Of a DNA stretch of 64,000 nucleotides, positions 42,256 to 50,867 are shown in pieces. The notes beneath the pieces were generated by a model, which was not told where the DNA came from, searched no databases, and saw only the letters and a program-made list of their open reading frames with translations. Position 1 is the first letter of the stretch, and each line of letters begins with the position of its first letter. This stretch comes from JBDRRP01 sp964446485 (lineage in GTDB: Bacteria; Desulfobacterota; Desulfobacteria; Desulfobacterales; JBDRRP01), in the NCBI GenBank assembly GCA_964446485.1, contig CAYUOU010000003.1, forward strand, positions 20,629 to 84,628. The letters run 5' to 3'. The position numbers and the translations under genes were made by a program.

Positions 42256-43458
42256 TTGATGCGTTTCGAAGAAATCAAACGATCGCTGCTCGCATCGCTA
42301 TGGTTCATGTTTTTAACCTTCCCCATCATGGTGATCCGCGTTAACACCGTGGAGAACATCATCGAGTGGCGCTGGCGCAACATGGTGGGGATCGGCGTGG
42401 GGATTTTCTTCCTCTCGTTTGCCTGGCGGTACCTGATGCGCCGCAAGGCCATGGGACGAAAGGCGTCGGCGCAGGGCGGCGAAGACAGATTGCCCTTTTT
42501 TCAACGGGTCGTCATGACGCGCCAGGTGGGCATCCCGGCATTGATCGCTCTGGGGGTGGTTTTCGCGGTGTTTCCGTTTGTCTTTTCCATGTACCAGACC
42601 AATATCATGATCAACGCCCTTATGTACGTGATGCTGGGATTGGGGCTCAATATCGTGGTGGGCGTCGCGGGCCTATTGGATCTGGGGTATGTGGCGTTTT
42701 ATCTGGTCGGCGCCTATTCCTACGCTCTGCTCAACTATCATTTTGGACTCGATTTCTGGCTGGCGCTGCCCATCGGCGCCGGCCTGGCCGCGCTGTTCGG
42801 GATCATTCTCGGTTTCCCCGTACTGCGCCTGAGAGGCGACTATCTGGCCATCGTCACCCTGGGGTTTGGGGAAATCCTCCGGTTGATCATGGAGAACTGG
42901 AACGAATTCTCCTTCGGCCCCAGCGGGATCGCCAATATTCCTCGGCCGACGGTGCCGGGCGTATCGATGAGTCTTCAGCAGAACACCACCTTTATCTATT
43001 TCCTGGTGATGGCGTTGACGTTGATGACCATCTTCTTCGTCAACCGTCTGCAGAACTCACGTCTGGGGCGTGCCTGGCTGGCGCTTCGCGAAGACGAGAT
43101 CGCCTGCCAGGCCATGGGCATCGACAAGACCAAGACCAAACTCACCGCCTTTGCGTTGGGGGCCACCTGGGCGGGATTCGCCGGCGTCCTGTTCGCCGCC
43201 AAGACGACATTCATCAACCCGGCCAGTTTCACACTTTGGGAATCCATCAACATTTTGTGCGTGGTGGTGCTCGGCGGCATGGGTTCCATCATCGGTGTCA
43301 TCGTCGGGGCGTTTACCCTGATCCTGCTCCCCGAATATCTTCGGGCGTTTTCCGAATACCGGGTGCTCATCTTCGGGCTCATCCTGGTTTGCATGATGGT
43401 TTTTCGCCCCGGAGGAATCATCACCAACATCCGGCGCACCTATAAGTTCGAAGGCTAA
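42256..43458 (+). CDS. livM: Branched-chain amino acid ABC transporter permease LivM
   Basis: This 400-residue permease has a longer N-terminus than many LivM: two additional helices in residues 1-70 precede the core. Typical motifs are YVMLGLGLNIVVGVAGLLDL, GYVAFYLVGAYSYALL, LRLRGDYLAIVTLGFGEILR and WLALREDEIACQAMGIDK. It follows livH by 72 bp and is followed by livG after 29 bp. The start ATG 42256 has GGAAGAG about 8 bp upstream. Confidence 0.95.
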   Translation: MMRFEEIKRSLLASLWFMFLTFPIMVIRVNTVENIIEWRWRNMVGIGVGIFFLSFAWRYLMRRKAMGRKASAQGGEDRLPFFQRVVMTRQVGIPALIALGVVFAVFPFVFSMYQTNIMINALMYVMLGLGLNIVVGVAGLLDLGYVAFYLVGAYSYALLNYHFGLDFWLALPIGAGLAALFGIILGFPVLRLRGDYLAIVTLGFGEILRLIMENWNEFSFGPSGIANIPRPTVPGVSMSLQQNTTFIYFLVMALTLMTIFFVNRLQNSRLGRAWLALREDEIACQAMGIDKTKTKLTAFALGATWAGFAGVLFAAKTTFINPASFTLWESINILCVVVLGGMGSIIGVIVGAFTLILLPEYLRAFSEYRVLIFGLILVCMMVFRPGGIITNIRRTYKFEG

Positions 43459-43487
43459 CACCACCAACCGGCAGGACCTCATCAGGC

Positions 43488-44276
43488 ATGAATGCAATCT
43501 TAGACGTTAAGCAGCTGACCATGGATTTCGGCGGCCTTCGCGCCCTGGATCATGTGGATCTTGAAATCAACGAAGGTGAGATCGTTGCGCTCATCGGCCC
43601 CAACGGTGCAGGAAAAACGACGTTTTTCAACTGTATCACCGGCATCTATAACCCAACCCAGGGCGATGTGGTCATTACCCCGCGCGATAAGGCTTCGGTA
43701 CGCATTAACGGGCTAAAGCCCAACACTGTGGCCGAGCTGGGGATGGCCCGGACGTTTCAGAACATCCGGCTGTTCCAGAACATGACTGTGCTGGAGAACG
43801 TCATGATCGGTCGGCACTGCCGGATGCATGCCGGCATTTTCGGAGCCTTTTTTCGGACCTCGGCCACACGGAACGAAGAGCGCCAGGTCATCAAGGACAG
43901 TTACGCGGTTTTGGAAAAACTCCATTTGGGAAAATACGTCAACGAGATGGCGTCCAATCTCCCCTACGGGGCCCAGCGGCGTTTGGAGATCGCCCGCGCT
44001 ATGGCGACCGATCCGTTTCTGCTCCTGCTCGACGAGCCGGCCGCCGGCATGAACCCCCAGGAGACCAAGGAACTCGACGACCTGATCATCAAGATCCGCA
44101 ACGAAGAAAAGATCTCCATTTTGCTCATCGAACACGACATGAAATTGGTCATGAGCCTGTCGGACCGGATATTCGTCGTCGACTACGGAAAGAAAATCGC
44201 CCAGGGAACCCCTGAGGAGATCAAGAACAACCCGTTGGTGATCAAGGCCTACCTTGGAGAAGAATTCGATGCTTGA
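43488..44276 (+). CDS. livG: Branched-chain amino acid ABC transporter ATPase LivG
   Basis: This 262-residue ATPase has Walker A GPNGAGKTT, the signature LPYGAQRRLEIARAMAT (LivG-type YGxQRR), Walker B LLLLDEPAAGMNP and an H-loop in LLIEHDMKLVM. The catalytic motifs are all intact, in contrast to the degenerate ATPase at 36988-37689. It overlaps livF by 8 bp, so the two ATPases are probably translationally coupled. Confidence 0.97.
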   Translation: MNAILDVKQLTMDFGGLRALDHVDLEINEGEIVALIGPNGAGKTTFFNCITGIYNPTQGDVVITPRDKASVRINGLKPNTVAELGMARTFQNIRLFQNMTVLENVMIGRHCRMHAGIFGAFFRTSATRNEERQVIKDSYAVLEKLHLGKYVNEMASNLPYGAQRRLEIARAMATDPFLLLLDEPAAGMNPQETKELDDLIIKIRNEEKISILLIEHDMKLVMSLSDRIFVVDYGKKIAQGTPEEIKNNPLVIKAYLGEEFDA

Positions 44277-44976
44277 GTTGAGGGACATTCACACCTATTA
44301 CGGGAACATCCAGGCGCTCAAGGGTGTCAGCCTCACCGTCAATAAGGGCGAGATCATCACCCTGATCGGTGCCAACGGGGCGGGTAAAACCACCACCCTC
44401 ATGTCCATCAGCGGTGCGGTACCGCCACGGCGCGGGGAGATTCTTTTCGAGGGCCGACCCATCCACGACATGCCGGGCAACCAGATCGTCGCACTCGGGA
44501 TCAGTCAGGTGCCCGAAGGCCGGCGGATCTTCCCCTACCTCACGGTGGCGGAGAATCTCGACATGGGGGCTTTTCTTCGCCGTGACAAGGACGGTATCCA
44601 GCAGGATTTGGAGTACGCTTTTGATCTCTTTCCCATCCTGGCCGAGCGGCGCAACCAGGCCGGCGGCACCCTCAGCGGCGGCGAGCAGCAGATGCTGGCC
44701 ATCTCACGTGCCCTCATGGCGCGCCCCCAACTACTACTCATGGACGAGCCTTCCCTGGGTCTGGCGCCGCTGGTGGTCAAGCGCATCTTCGAGACCGTAA
44801 AGAAGATCAACACTGAAAGCAATGTCACGATTTTTCTCGTGGAGCAGAATGCCAACATGGCCCTCAAATTGGCCCATCGAGGGTATGTCATGGAAAACGG
44901 AAAGATCACCCTGGCTGATGACGCCGAACAGCTGCTCAAAAATGAAGACGTCAAAAAGGCCTACCTCGGCATCTGA
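44269..44976 (+). CDS. livF: Branched-chain amino acid ABC transporter ATPase LivF
   Basis: This 235-residue ATPase has Walker A GANGAGKTT, the signature LSGGEQQMLAISRALM, Walker B LLLMDEPSLGLAP and an H-loop-like FLVEQNAN. It is the last gene of the Liv operon. ATG 44269 overlaps the livG end. A likely terminator lies 41 bp after the stop. Confidence 0.97.
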   Translation: MLELRDIHTYYGNIQALKGVSLTVNKGEIITLIGANGAGKTTTLMSISGAVPPRRGEILFEGRPIHDMPGNQIVALGISQVPEGRRIFPYLTVAENLDMGAFLRRDKDGIQQDLEYAFDLFPILAERRNQAGGTLSGGEQQMLAISRALMARPQLLLMDEPSLGLAPLVVKRIFETVKKINTESNVTIFLVEQNANMALKLAHRGYVMENGKITLADDAEQLLKNEDVKKAYLGI

Positions 44977-45016
44977 CGCCCAACGGGTGCCTCATCACCC
45001 CTCTGCTGCTTACCCA

Positions 45017-45050
45017 ACGCCCGTGCCGCATGCATGGGCGTTTTCTTGTT
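45017..45050 (+). terminator. Probable terminator after livF
   Basis: ACGCCCGTG (45017-45025) pairs with CATGGGCGT (45033-45041) with one G-T wobble, followed by TTTTCTTGTT. It ends the Liv operon. Confidence 0.6.
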
Positions 45051-45215
45051 ATGCGGCGATCTGCGATGCTTTGGGGAAAGAACCCTCCGCCCGTATTTGT
45101 CATTTCAAGGAGGTTTCGACAAGGACGCGCAACCCCGGGTAACGCCATCAAATATCATCCCAACGCCCAGATCCCTTGCGAAATCGGGATGACAATTTAA
45201 GACTTTTACGGCGCG

Positions 45216-45551
45216 TCAACGGTGATCGGTGTTGCTGAAAGCGGCATTGGTGGGCAGGTAGTATACGAGGTTGTGGCCGATGAGCAATTGATTGACCGAC
45301 TCGTCTTGTGGTCGCAGCCGAAGGTAATGACGGGGCTGACCCGGGGGAAACGGTCTGCCGACGGGACGGCCGCCGCAATGGCTGCACCGCCACTGCGATC
45401 GGTGGAGGCGGGCCAGGGGGGCGGCCAACAGCCAGACGCCCAGCGACGCGGCGGTCACTGCCACGTGGACCCACAGCGGGCAGACAAAGCGAACGAACAT
45501 CACATCGGCATTGCATGAGGGGCAATAGGCGATGGTTTTGATGAATCCCAT
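45216..45551 (-). CDS. Small membrane protein with two zinc-ribbon-like CxxC motifs
   Basis: This 111-residue protein begins MGFIKTIAYCPSCNADVMF with a CPSC knuckle. A hydrophobic helix (LWVHVAVTAASLGVWLLAA) is followed by a second knuckle (WRCSHCGGRPVGRP). The two CxxC pairs could bind one zinc ion on the same side of the membrane or two separate ones. AGGGGAAA precedes ATG 45551. The family is not recognised. It stands alone between convergent livF and a GTPase gene on the same strand, 165 bp away. Confidence 0.65.
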   Translation of the reverse strand: MGFIKTIAYCPSCNADVMFVRFVCPLWVHVAVTAASLGVWLLAAPLARLHRSQWRCSHCGGRPVGRPFPPGQPRHYLRLRPQDESVNQLLIGHNLVYYLPTNAAFSNTDHR

Positions 45552-45716
45552 AGTGTTTCCCCTGTTACGGGCAATCCCGCAGCACGGCACGCGCGGGCAG
45601 TTGCGCTGCTTCACCCATTATCCCTGCCTGCTGATTTTATCAAGTGGCAATCGGCATCACCGGAATGCCTGGCAAAAGGCCGCCGCGTGGCGGCGGATCC
45701 CTCTGCGGCAATCGGT

Positions 45717-47174
45717 TCAGGCGGTTTCTTTTTTCAGGAAGGAGACCACATCCGGCGGCGGCCTGTCCACCGGAGCCGGGCCGTCGTGGCGTATGGTGGA
45801 CAGCTCGTTGAGGGCTTCACGGATTTCTTTGGAGCCCTGCTGGAAGACCCGGAGCACGGCCGCCCGGTCTTGGCGGGCATGGCGGGTTGAAAAACGGCCC
45901 TCGGTTCTTTCAAGGTAGGAACGGGCCGTGTCTTTGATGTGCTGCCAGGTGTCGCGCCGGGTTTGATTCTCCAAGGGGGTCAGGGTCTCCATGCGGGCGA
46001 GCTGGCGGCGGTGAAAGCGGCGCACCGACGGGGGCCGAATGAGCAGGGACCACAGCAGCAAGACTGTTGCTGACACCGCCGAGGCGGCGCCAGCGGTCAT
46101 GAGTGGGTCCAGGCTGGCGAACACCGGGCTGGATATCATCATTACGGCCGATGCGCCGCCGACCAGGATGCTGAACAATCCGGCCGTAATCCAGCCCTTG
46201 AACAATTGACTGCGTCTGCGTTGCCGATAACTCACCAGCGCTTCGAGCAGATGAGACAGCCGCTCGCTGTGCGTCTCTACAAAGGCGGCCAAATTGTCCA
46301 GCCGATGCTTGGGCGCCTGGAGAATGGCATTTTTGAGATCCTCTCGTTGGTTTTCAAGAAAATGAAGGTATCCCGCGGTTTCGGTCTGCGTGGTCGTGGC
46401 ACTGCCCGCTGCGCTTGGCGAGTAGGTCAAGTGAATCATGGGAATATCTTTGCGGCCGGTCATCTGGGACAGGTTCCAGCAAAGGGTTCCGTACACGCGC
46501 AGCAGGTCCGTCAAGGAAGCGCATTCGTCGATGCGGTTGAGAACGAACAGCACGCGGTCTTCGAAGGTTTTGGCGGGAAGGGTATCCCGAAGGCTTGCAT
46601 GGGCCTCGCGAACGGTGCCGGCCTTGTGCGGGTCAAAAAGGATCAGGACCAAGTCGGAGATCTGCGCCAGGTCGCCGATGACGTCCTGGTAGTTATACCC
46701 CCGATCGCGTTCGGTGATGCTGTCCAGCATGCCCGGCGTGTCAATGATGGTGAGGGTCCTCAAGAAGGGTGAGGTGACCTTTTTCATCCGAAAGTGGGCG
46801 GCAAACCGCTGGCCGTGTTTTTTGAGCGTTTCGAAGGGATATTCCGGGTCATTGAGCAGGAATTTCCCGTCCCGGGTTTCCGTGACCCGGACCCCGCTGC
46901 CGGCATCCTGGCTGTCATCGTAAGTGATGATGGTAAAAGAGTCATCGGTGGGCGCCTGGCCGGTACCCTGGATTTTTGCACCGAGAAATTCGTTGATCAG
47001 AGTGGATTTGCCGGAAGAATAATTACCCAGCACCAGAACCTGGGGGCGCCACTTGATGTTGGCTTCCAGCGGCGTCTCGCTGTATCCGTAGGAAAGGGCT
47101 ACCGGCGTCAGGTAATCCTCAACGAGCGAGAGCAACTCCTTGCGCAGCGATTTGATATAGTTTTCACGGTACAT
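45717..47174 (-). CDS. Dynamin-like GTPase with C-terminal membrane segments
   Basis: This 485-residue GTPase has the dynamin/EHD-type P-loop LGNYSSGKSTLINEFLGA, switch and G3 motif TIIDTPGMLDSI, and G4-like LNRIDE (Asn-Arg instead of Asn-Lys). After the GTPase domain (about 45-260) comes a helical stalk region, then two adjacent hydrophobic segments (AGLFSILVGGASAVMMI and AASAVSATVLLLWSLLI) and a basic helical C-terminus. The fold suggests membrane binding or remodelling. The start at 47174 (MYRENYIKSL) is chosen for its match to the family's N-terminal helix; the frame is open upstream. Most bacterial dynamins occur in pairs; only one is seen here. Confidence 0.82.
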   Translation of the reverse strand: MYRENYIKSLRKELLSLVEDYLTPVALSYGYSETPLEANIKWRPQVLVLGNYSSGKSTLINEFLGAKIQGTGQAPTDDSFTIITYDDSQDAGSGVRVTETRDGKFLLNDPEYPFETLKKHGQRFAAHFRMKKVTSPFLRTLTIIDTPGMLDSITERDRGYNYQDVIGDLAQISDLVLILFDPHKAGTVREAHASLRDTLPAKTFEDRVLFVLNRIDECASLTDLLRVYGTLCWNLSQMTGRKDIPMIHLTYSPSAAGSATTTQTETAGYLHFLENQREDLKNAILQAPKHRLDNLAAFVETHSERLSHLLEALVSYRQRRRSQLFKGWITAGLFSILVGGASAVMMISSPVFASLDPLMTAGAASAVSATVLLLWSLLIRPPSVRRFHRRQLARMETLTPLENQTRRDTWQHIKDTARSYLERTEGRFSTRHARQDRAAVLRVFQQGSKEIREALNELSTIRHDGPAPVDRPPPDVVSFLKKETA

Positions 47175-47520
47175 GTCGTGCTTGCCGTCCCCCTGCCGGT
47201 GTCGCAGTGAAACCGTTGCGCCGCATCCGGTGGCCGACGCCGTTCCCGGCGAACCTGTTCTTGAATATGCGATAATGGTGTTGAGGTCAAGGAGGATCAT
47301 CCAGGCTACTTGCTTGATATCCCTATTGAACCTTCGGTGCCGGTGCGAATTGCCCGGCGCCTTGCGCGGTCCCTGCAATGCATTACCCCGTCCTCGATGC
47401 TGGCGGCGGGAAGGCCGTCAATGTGTCGGGGCAGGCTTGCCGCTGATGGCGCGCAGATTTACAATTATCCCAATATCCTCTATACAACCCTTTCTTTTCC
47501 ACCGGCAGCGGAACGCGGCG
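47175..47520. other. Divergent intergenic region between GTPase and SET gene
   Basis: This 346-bp gap separates the leftward GTPase from the rightward SET-domain gene. In-frame extensions of both genes cross it, so either start could be further 5'. No clear promoter or other feature was seen. Confidence 0.35.
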
Positions 47521-48189
47521 ATGATCTTCGCTTACGGAGAAAAACACGCCGCCAAGTCAATGAAGACGCCAATGAAAAAAGAGGTTTTCAAAACGACGGC
47601 CGAGATTCGAGCGTTTTTCCGCCGCCAAGGGATTCGCTATTTAGAACGGACCCGTGTGGCCTGGAAACCGTTGTTGTCCATGGACCTTGCTGCCAGCCCT
47701 TACTACAAAGAAAACCGCGCCTTGTTTCAGGGGCTTTGCCGCCGGTACGGCAAACAGATCGCCGCAGGGTGCATGGCGCCGCTTTACATTCGCAAGGTCG
47801 ACGATGCCGTGGGTTATGGCGTCTTTGCAGCAAAGCGGCTTCGTGAGGCGGATTTCATTGGAGAGTATGCCGGCGTGGTGCAGCCCGAAACGGTGGGCAC
47901 CGGTGCCGAAGAAAGCGGCGGCGGCTATGAAAGTGATTATTCCTGGTACTATCTCGACGATGTGCCATCGGGACCGACCCTGGAAATCAATGGCCGCAAT
48001 GAAGGCAACGTGCTTCGTTTCGTCAACCACGGCCAAGCGCCCAATGTGGCCGTGGAGCATACCCTCTACCAAGGTCAATGGCTGATTTTTTTCACCGCGG
48101 CCCAAGACATCGAGAAAGATGAGCAGCTGCTCATCGATTATGGCGGGGCATACTGGGGCGATGGCTATCGGGACAAAAAGTCGATGTGA
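47521..48189 (+). CDS. SET-domain protein (putative protein lysine methyltransferase)
   Basis: This 222-residue protein has a SET domain at about 90-215. The N-SET motif is VGYGVFAAKRLREADFIGEY, the SAM/pseudoknot NH motif is RFVNHGQAPNVAVEH, and the terminal catalytic segment is EQLLIDYGGAYW with its Tyr. No Cys-rich post-SET is present. SET methyltransferases act on lysine side chains of proteins with SAM as donor; the substrate is unknown. The first 90 residues are helical and basic. Start is uncertain (47521, 47560 or 47572); no strong ribosome site favours one. Confidence 0.82.
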   Translation: MIFAYGEKHAAKSMKTPMKKEVFKTTAEIRAFFRRQGIRYLERTRVAWKPLLSMDLAASPYYKENRALFQGLCRRYGKQIAAGCMAPLYIRKVDDAVGYGVFAAKRLREADFIGEYAGVVQPETVGTGAEESGGGYESDYSWYYLDDVPSGPTLEINGRNEGNVLRFVNHGQAPNVAVEHTLYQGQWLIFFTAAQDIEKDEQLLIDYGGAYWGDGYRDKKSM

Positions 48190-48257
48190 GTGCGACCGGC
48201 GGGTGCCGGGAAGCGAGGGTGCTGCGCAGCCTTCCACGGCGGGGCTGAGGCAACAAC

Positions 48258-48716
48258 TCAGTGGTTGGCGGGATACTGTCGGGTGAGAACCAGACCCTCG
48301 GTGCCGTATTCGGAACCGGCGAGTTTGAAGTCGGGCTTCAGGTGGGTGAGTGTCAACACCCGTTGCGCACCGTTGTTATTTTTCAGCCGTAAGGTCATCC
48401 GCTGGTCGTGATGGCCCATCAGCCATCGTCCGGTCATGACCGCGGCGCTGGTTTTACCGAAACGCTTCTCGACAAACAGGCAGGTGCCGTCTGAATACAG
48501 TGCCAAGAGGAGTTCTCCCGGCGACGCGGGGGTTCCCGGCAGCGATGCAAGGTATACACCGGCCAATGATTGCAGCGCGTCGGCCTGTCGTATGCCCCTT
48601 TCCTCCGGTGTTCGTGACTGATCCAGCGCCACGCAGGCTGCGGTATTCAGCGTCAGCCAAACGAGGAACGCTGCCACCGTGATGGAGCGGTGTCTCTCGG
48701 GATTTTTGTTTTTCAT
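48258..48716 (-). CDS. Small lipoprotein with possible NlpE-like fold
   Basis: This 152-residue protein has a signal sequence and lipobox-like LNTAAC. The middle (AGVYLASLPGTPASPGELLL, then ALYSDGTCLFVEKRFGK and MTGRW) resembles the layout of NlpE-type envelope lipoproteins: a small beta-barrel with a YxGxLP start. The CxxC pair of NlpE is absent, so a copper or redox role is not supported. It is convergent with the SET gene (68-bp gap). The NlpE similarity is by eye and weak. Confidence 0.6.
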   Translation of the reverse strand: MKNKNPERHRSITVAAFLVWLTLNTAACVALDQSRTPEERGIRQADALQSLAGVYLASLPGTPASPGELLLALYSDGTCLFVEKRFGKTSAAVMTGRWLMGHHDQRMTLRLKNNNGAQRVLTLTHLKPDFKLAGSEYGTEGLVLTRQYPANH

Positions 48717-48787
48717 TCAGTGCCGATCGTCTCTGAAGGGCTCTAGACCGCTGGTGTCATTGTTGTATCCGATAAGGTCTATTGAAA

Positions 48788-50107
48788 TCAAGGCTGTCTT
48801 GCCGTTAAACCGGAGCTGAAGGACACGGGAAACTGTGCTGGCGCATGCAGTGCCCGATAAGCAGCGGGCAGGGCCGACAAGCCGGCGGCGGCACGGTTGC
48901 GAATGGCATCGAGGCTTTCATTGGGGCGCACCGATCTTCCGTCGGCCATCACCGGCACCATGAGCGGGGTGCCGCCCAGGGCTTCGCTACGGCCGCCGAT
49001 GATGTCCTCGCACATCAATCCTTGCGCATCCAGCCGTCTAAACACCTGCTTGGCTCCGGCCATCGTGGCTTTTCCGAAACTGTGCTTGCGTACGCCGCGT
49101 CCGTCGATGGATACCAGCTTGTATACAATGTCCAGGTATGGGCGATCTGCCGATACCCCCATTCGTGTACCTACCCCAAAAGCGTCGATGCGAGCGCCCC
49201 GATTGATGAGGTCGTCGATGGCAAACTCGTCCAGGCTGCTGCTGGCGAAAATTTTGACATCCGAAAAACCGGCGTCATCGAGCAGTCGCCGGACACGCAC
49301 GCTTTGATCCGCCAGGTTTCCGCTGTCCAGGCGCACGCCGAGCAGCGCCGTTCCCTTTTTCTTCAGGGCTGAAGCGATCTGGATTGCGTTGCGGGTCCCT
49401 TTTTCTACATCGTAGGTGTCCACGAGAAGCACCGTGGATTCCGGGAATGCCTTGGCATACGCGGTGAATGCTTCCGCCTCCGACGGAAACGCCATCACGA
49501 AACTATGCGCCATCGTTCCGGAGAGAGGGATGCCGTAGCGCTTGCCGGCCAAGACGTTGCTGGTGGCCGAGAAACCGGCCAGGTATGCGCTTCGGGCCAC
49601 TGTCATGCCGGCGTCGATGCCTTGGGTACGCCTCAGGGAGAAGTCTATCAAGGGCCGGCCGGCCGCCGCGTGGACGCAGCGCGCTGCTTTGGTGGCAATG
49701 AGGGTCGGCAATCCCAAGCAATTGAGTATCCGCGTTTCCACCAGTTGGGCCTGGATGATGGGGGCGGTAATTTCCAAAATCGGTTCTTCCGAAAAGAACA
49801 CCGTCCCCTCCGGTATGGCCACGACGGCTCCGGTGAACGAGAGGTCTGCCAGAACATCTATGAAGGCCCGGGTGAAACGACCGGTTTCAGATAGGTAGTG
49901 CAGATCGCCTGCGGAAAACCGAAAGCCTGAGAGGGCCGTCACCACGTCGCGCAATCCCGCGGCGATGTAGTAATTTCGTGCCGGGTTGCTGCGGATGTAG
50001 ACGGAAAAGGTGGCCTCCCCGGTTACCCCGCTGGCGTGATAGCCGGCAGCCATGGTGAGTTCGTAAAGATCGGTGAACAGAGGGCCGGTGGATGCGTCAG
50101 CGGTCAT
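48788..50107 (-). CDS. pncB: Nicotinate phosphoribosyltransferase
   Basis: This enzyme makes nicotinate mononucleotide from nicotinate and PRPP in NAD salvage. The 439-residue protein starts with the canonical TGPLFTDLYELTMAAGYHAS and shows DFSLRRTQGIDAGM, FPSEAEAFTAYAKAFP, LLVDTYDVEKGTRNAI, LDSGNLADQS and FGVGTRMGVSADRPYLD. AGGAAA lies upstream of ATG 50107. The N-terminal extension still open upstream was rejected. Together with nadK at 38808 it gives two NAD(P) genes in this window, but they are not linked in an operon. Confidence 0.95.
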   Translation of the reverse strand: MTADASTGPLFTDLYELTMAAGYHASGVTGEATFSVYIRSNPARNYYIAAGLRDVVTALSGFRFSAGDLHYLSETGRFTRAFIDVLADLSFTGAVVAIPEGTVFFSEEPILEITAPIIQAQLVETRILNCLGLPTLIATKAARCVHAAAGRPLIDFSLRRTQGIDAGMTVARSAYLAGFSATSNVLAGKRYGIPLSGTMAHSFVMAFPSEAEAFTAYAKAFPESTVLLVDTYDVEKGTRNAIQIASALKKKGTALLGVRLDSGNLADQSVRVRRLLDDAGFSDVKIFASSSLDEFAIDDLINRGARIDAFGVGTRMGVSADRPYLDIVYKLVSIDGRGVRKHSFGKATMAGAKQVFRRLDAQGLMCEDIIGGRSEALGGTPLMVPVMADGRSVRPNESLDAIRNRAAAGLSALPAAYRALHAPAQFPVSFSSGLTARQP

Positions 50108-50268
50108 GGCGAATATTTCCTGGTGACGGATGAGGGGCGGTCGCCGGAGGTGTCTCTGTAGGCAGAGCGCCATGAGGTCATGCGCGAAACCGACGACGCG
50201 GGTGTTCGTCGACAACTACCATACCACCGGATTGGGGCGCAAGCAGCCCTGGATGCCTTACAAGGGTG

Positions 50269-50298
50269 TTGACAGCGTTTTTTACGGAAGGCTACCAT
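50269..50298 (+). promoter_or_regulatory. Sigma-70-type promoter for the DsrE-like gene
   Basis: A -35 TTGACA (50269-50274) and a -10 TACCAT (50293-50298) are 18 bp apart. The leader would be about 155 nt long. This is a pattern match only. Confidence 0.5.
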
Positions 50299-50355
50299 AC
50301 GTCGGGAAATCCGCGCTTCGGGTCGTGCGCGTGACGGCGGTGAAACCGGCGTCGT

Positions 50356-50371
50356 CTCACCCTGGGGTGAG
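50356..50371. repeat. Perfect inverted repeat in the leader of the DsrE-like gene
   Basis: CTCACCC-TG-GGGTGAG is a perfect 7-bp inverted repeat around a 2-bp centre. It lies about 58 bp downstream of the predicted -10 and 89 bp before the ATG. It could be an operator or a small RNA hairpin. Confidence 0.5.
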
Positions 50372-50460
50372 TGCACACACCCGGCGCGGCATCCTTTTCG
50401 CGACGACCATGTCAACGATGTCACTGCGGATTGATGAACCTCATTGGAAAGGATCCACCC

Positions 50461-50820
50461 ATGACAGACAACGTGCTCATTGTCATCTCCTGCGGCACCG
50501 ACAACCCCAACCGCGCCACGCGTGGCCTTTTTTTTGCCGCAACGGCCCACAAGCAGGGCAAACAGGTTACGGTCTTCTTGCTTGATGAGGGGGTCTTTCT
50601 GGCCCGAAAAGGCATGGCAACCCATGTCCAGGCCGCCACCGGCGACAAGGCGGACGATCATTTGGCCTACATTCAGGAATTCGATATCCCCGTTCTGGTA
50701 TGCACACCCTGCGCGGTGGCGAGACAGATTGAAGCGGAGGATCTCATCGAGGGCGCCCGCATGGCCACCGGCGCGGAAATGATTACCCTGAGTTGCGAGA
50801 GCGCCGTGATTAGTCTGTGA
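50461..50820 (+). CDS. DsrE-family protein
   Basis: This 119-residue protein has the DsrE/F-like fold: NVLIVISCGTDNPNRATRGL, FFAATAHKQGKQVTVFLLDE, VFLARKGM and a Cys in PVLVCTPCAVARQI. Members bind or relay sulfur or act in multimers of unclear function. The CxxC (CTPC) near residue 81 is at the usual position of the reactive Cys in DsrE/TusD-like proteins. It has a GGAAAGGA site upstream of ATG 50461. It is a single gene, not part of a dsr or tus cluster. Confidence 0.82.
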   Translation: MTDNVLIVISCGTDNPNRATRGLFFAATAHKQGKQVTVFLLDEGVFLARKGMATHVQAATGDKADDHLAYIQEFDIPVLVCTPCAVARQIEAEDLIEGARMATGAEMITLSCESAVISL

Positions 50821-50867
50821 CCCCGGTTCCGTCACAGCCACGCCGTTTTCCGCAGATCGGAGTTCCC

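Larger units (their letters stand above)
50108..50460. other. Divergent intergenic region between pncB and the DsrE-like gene
   Basis: This 353-bp region has no gene. It holds a rightward promoter (50269-50298) and, between promoter and gene, a perfect 16-bp inverted repeat (50356-50371). Confidence 0.5.
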
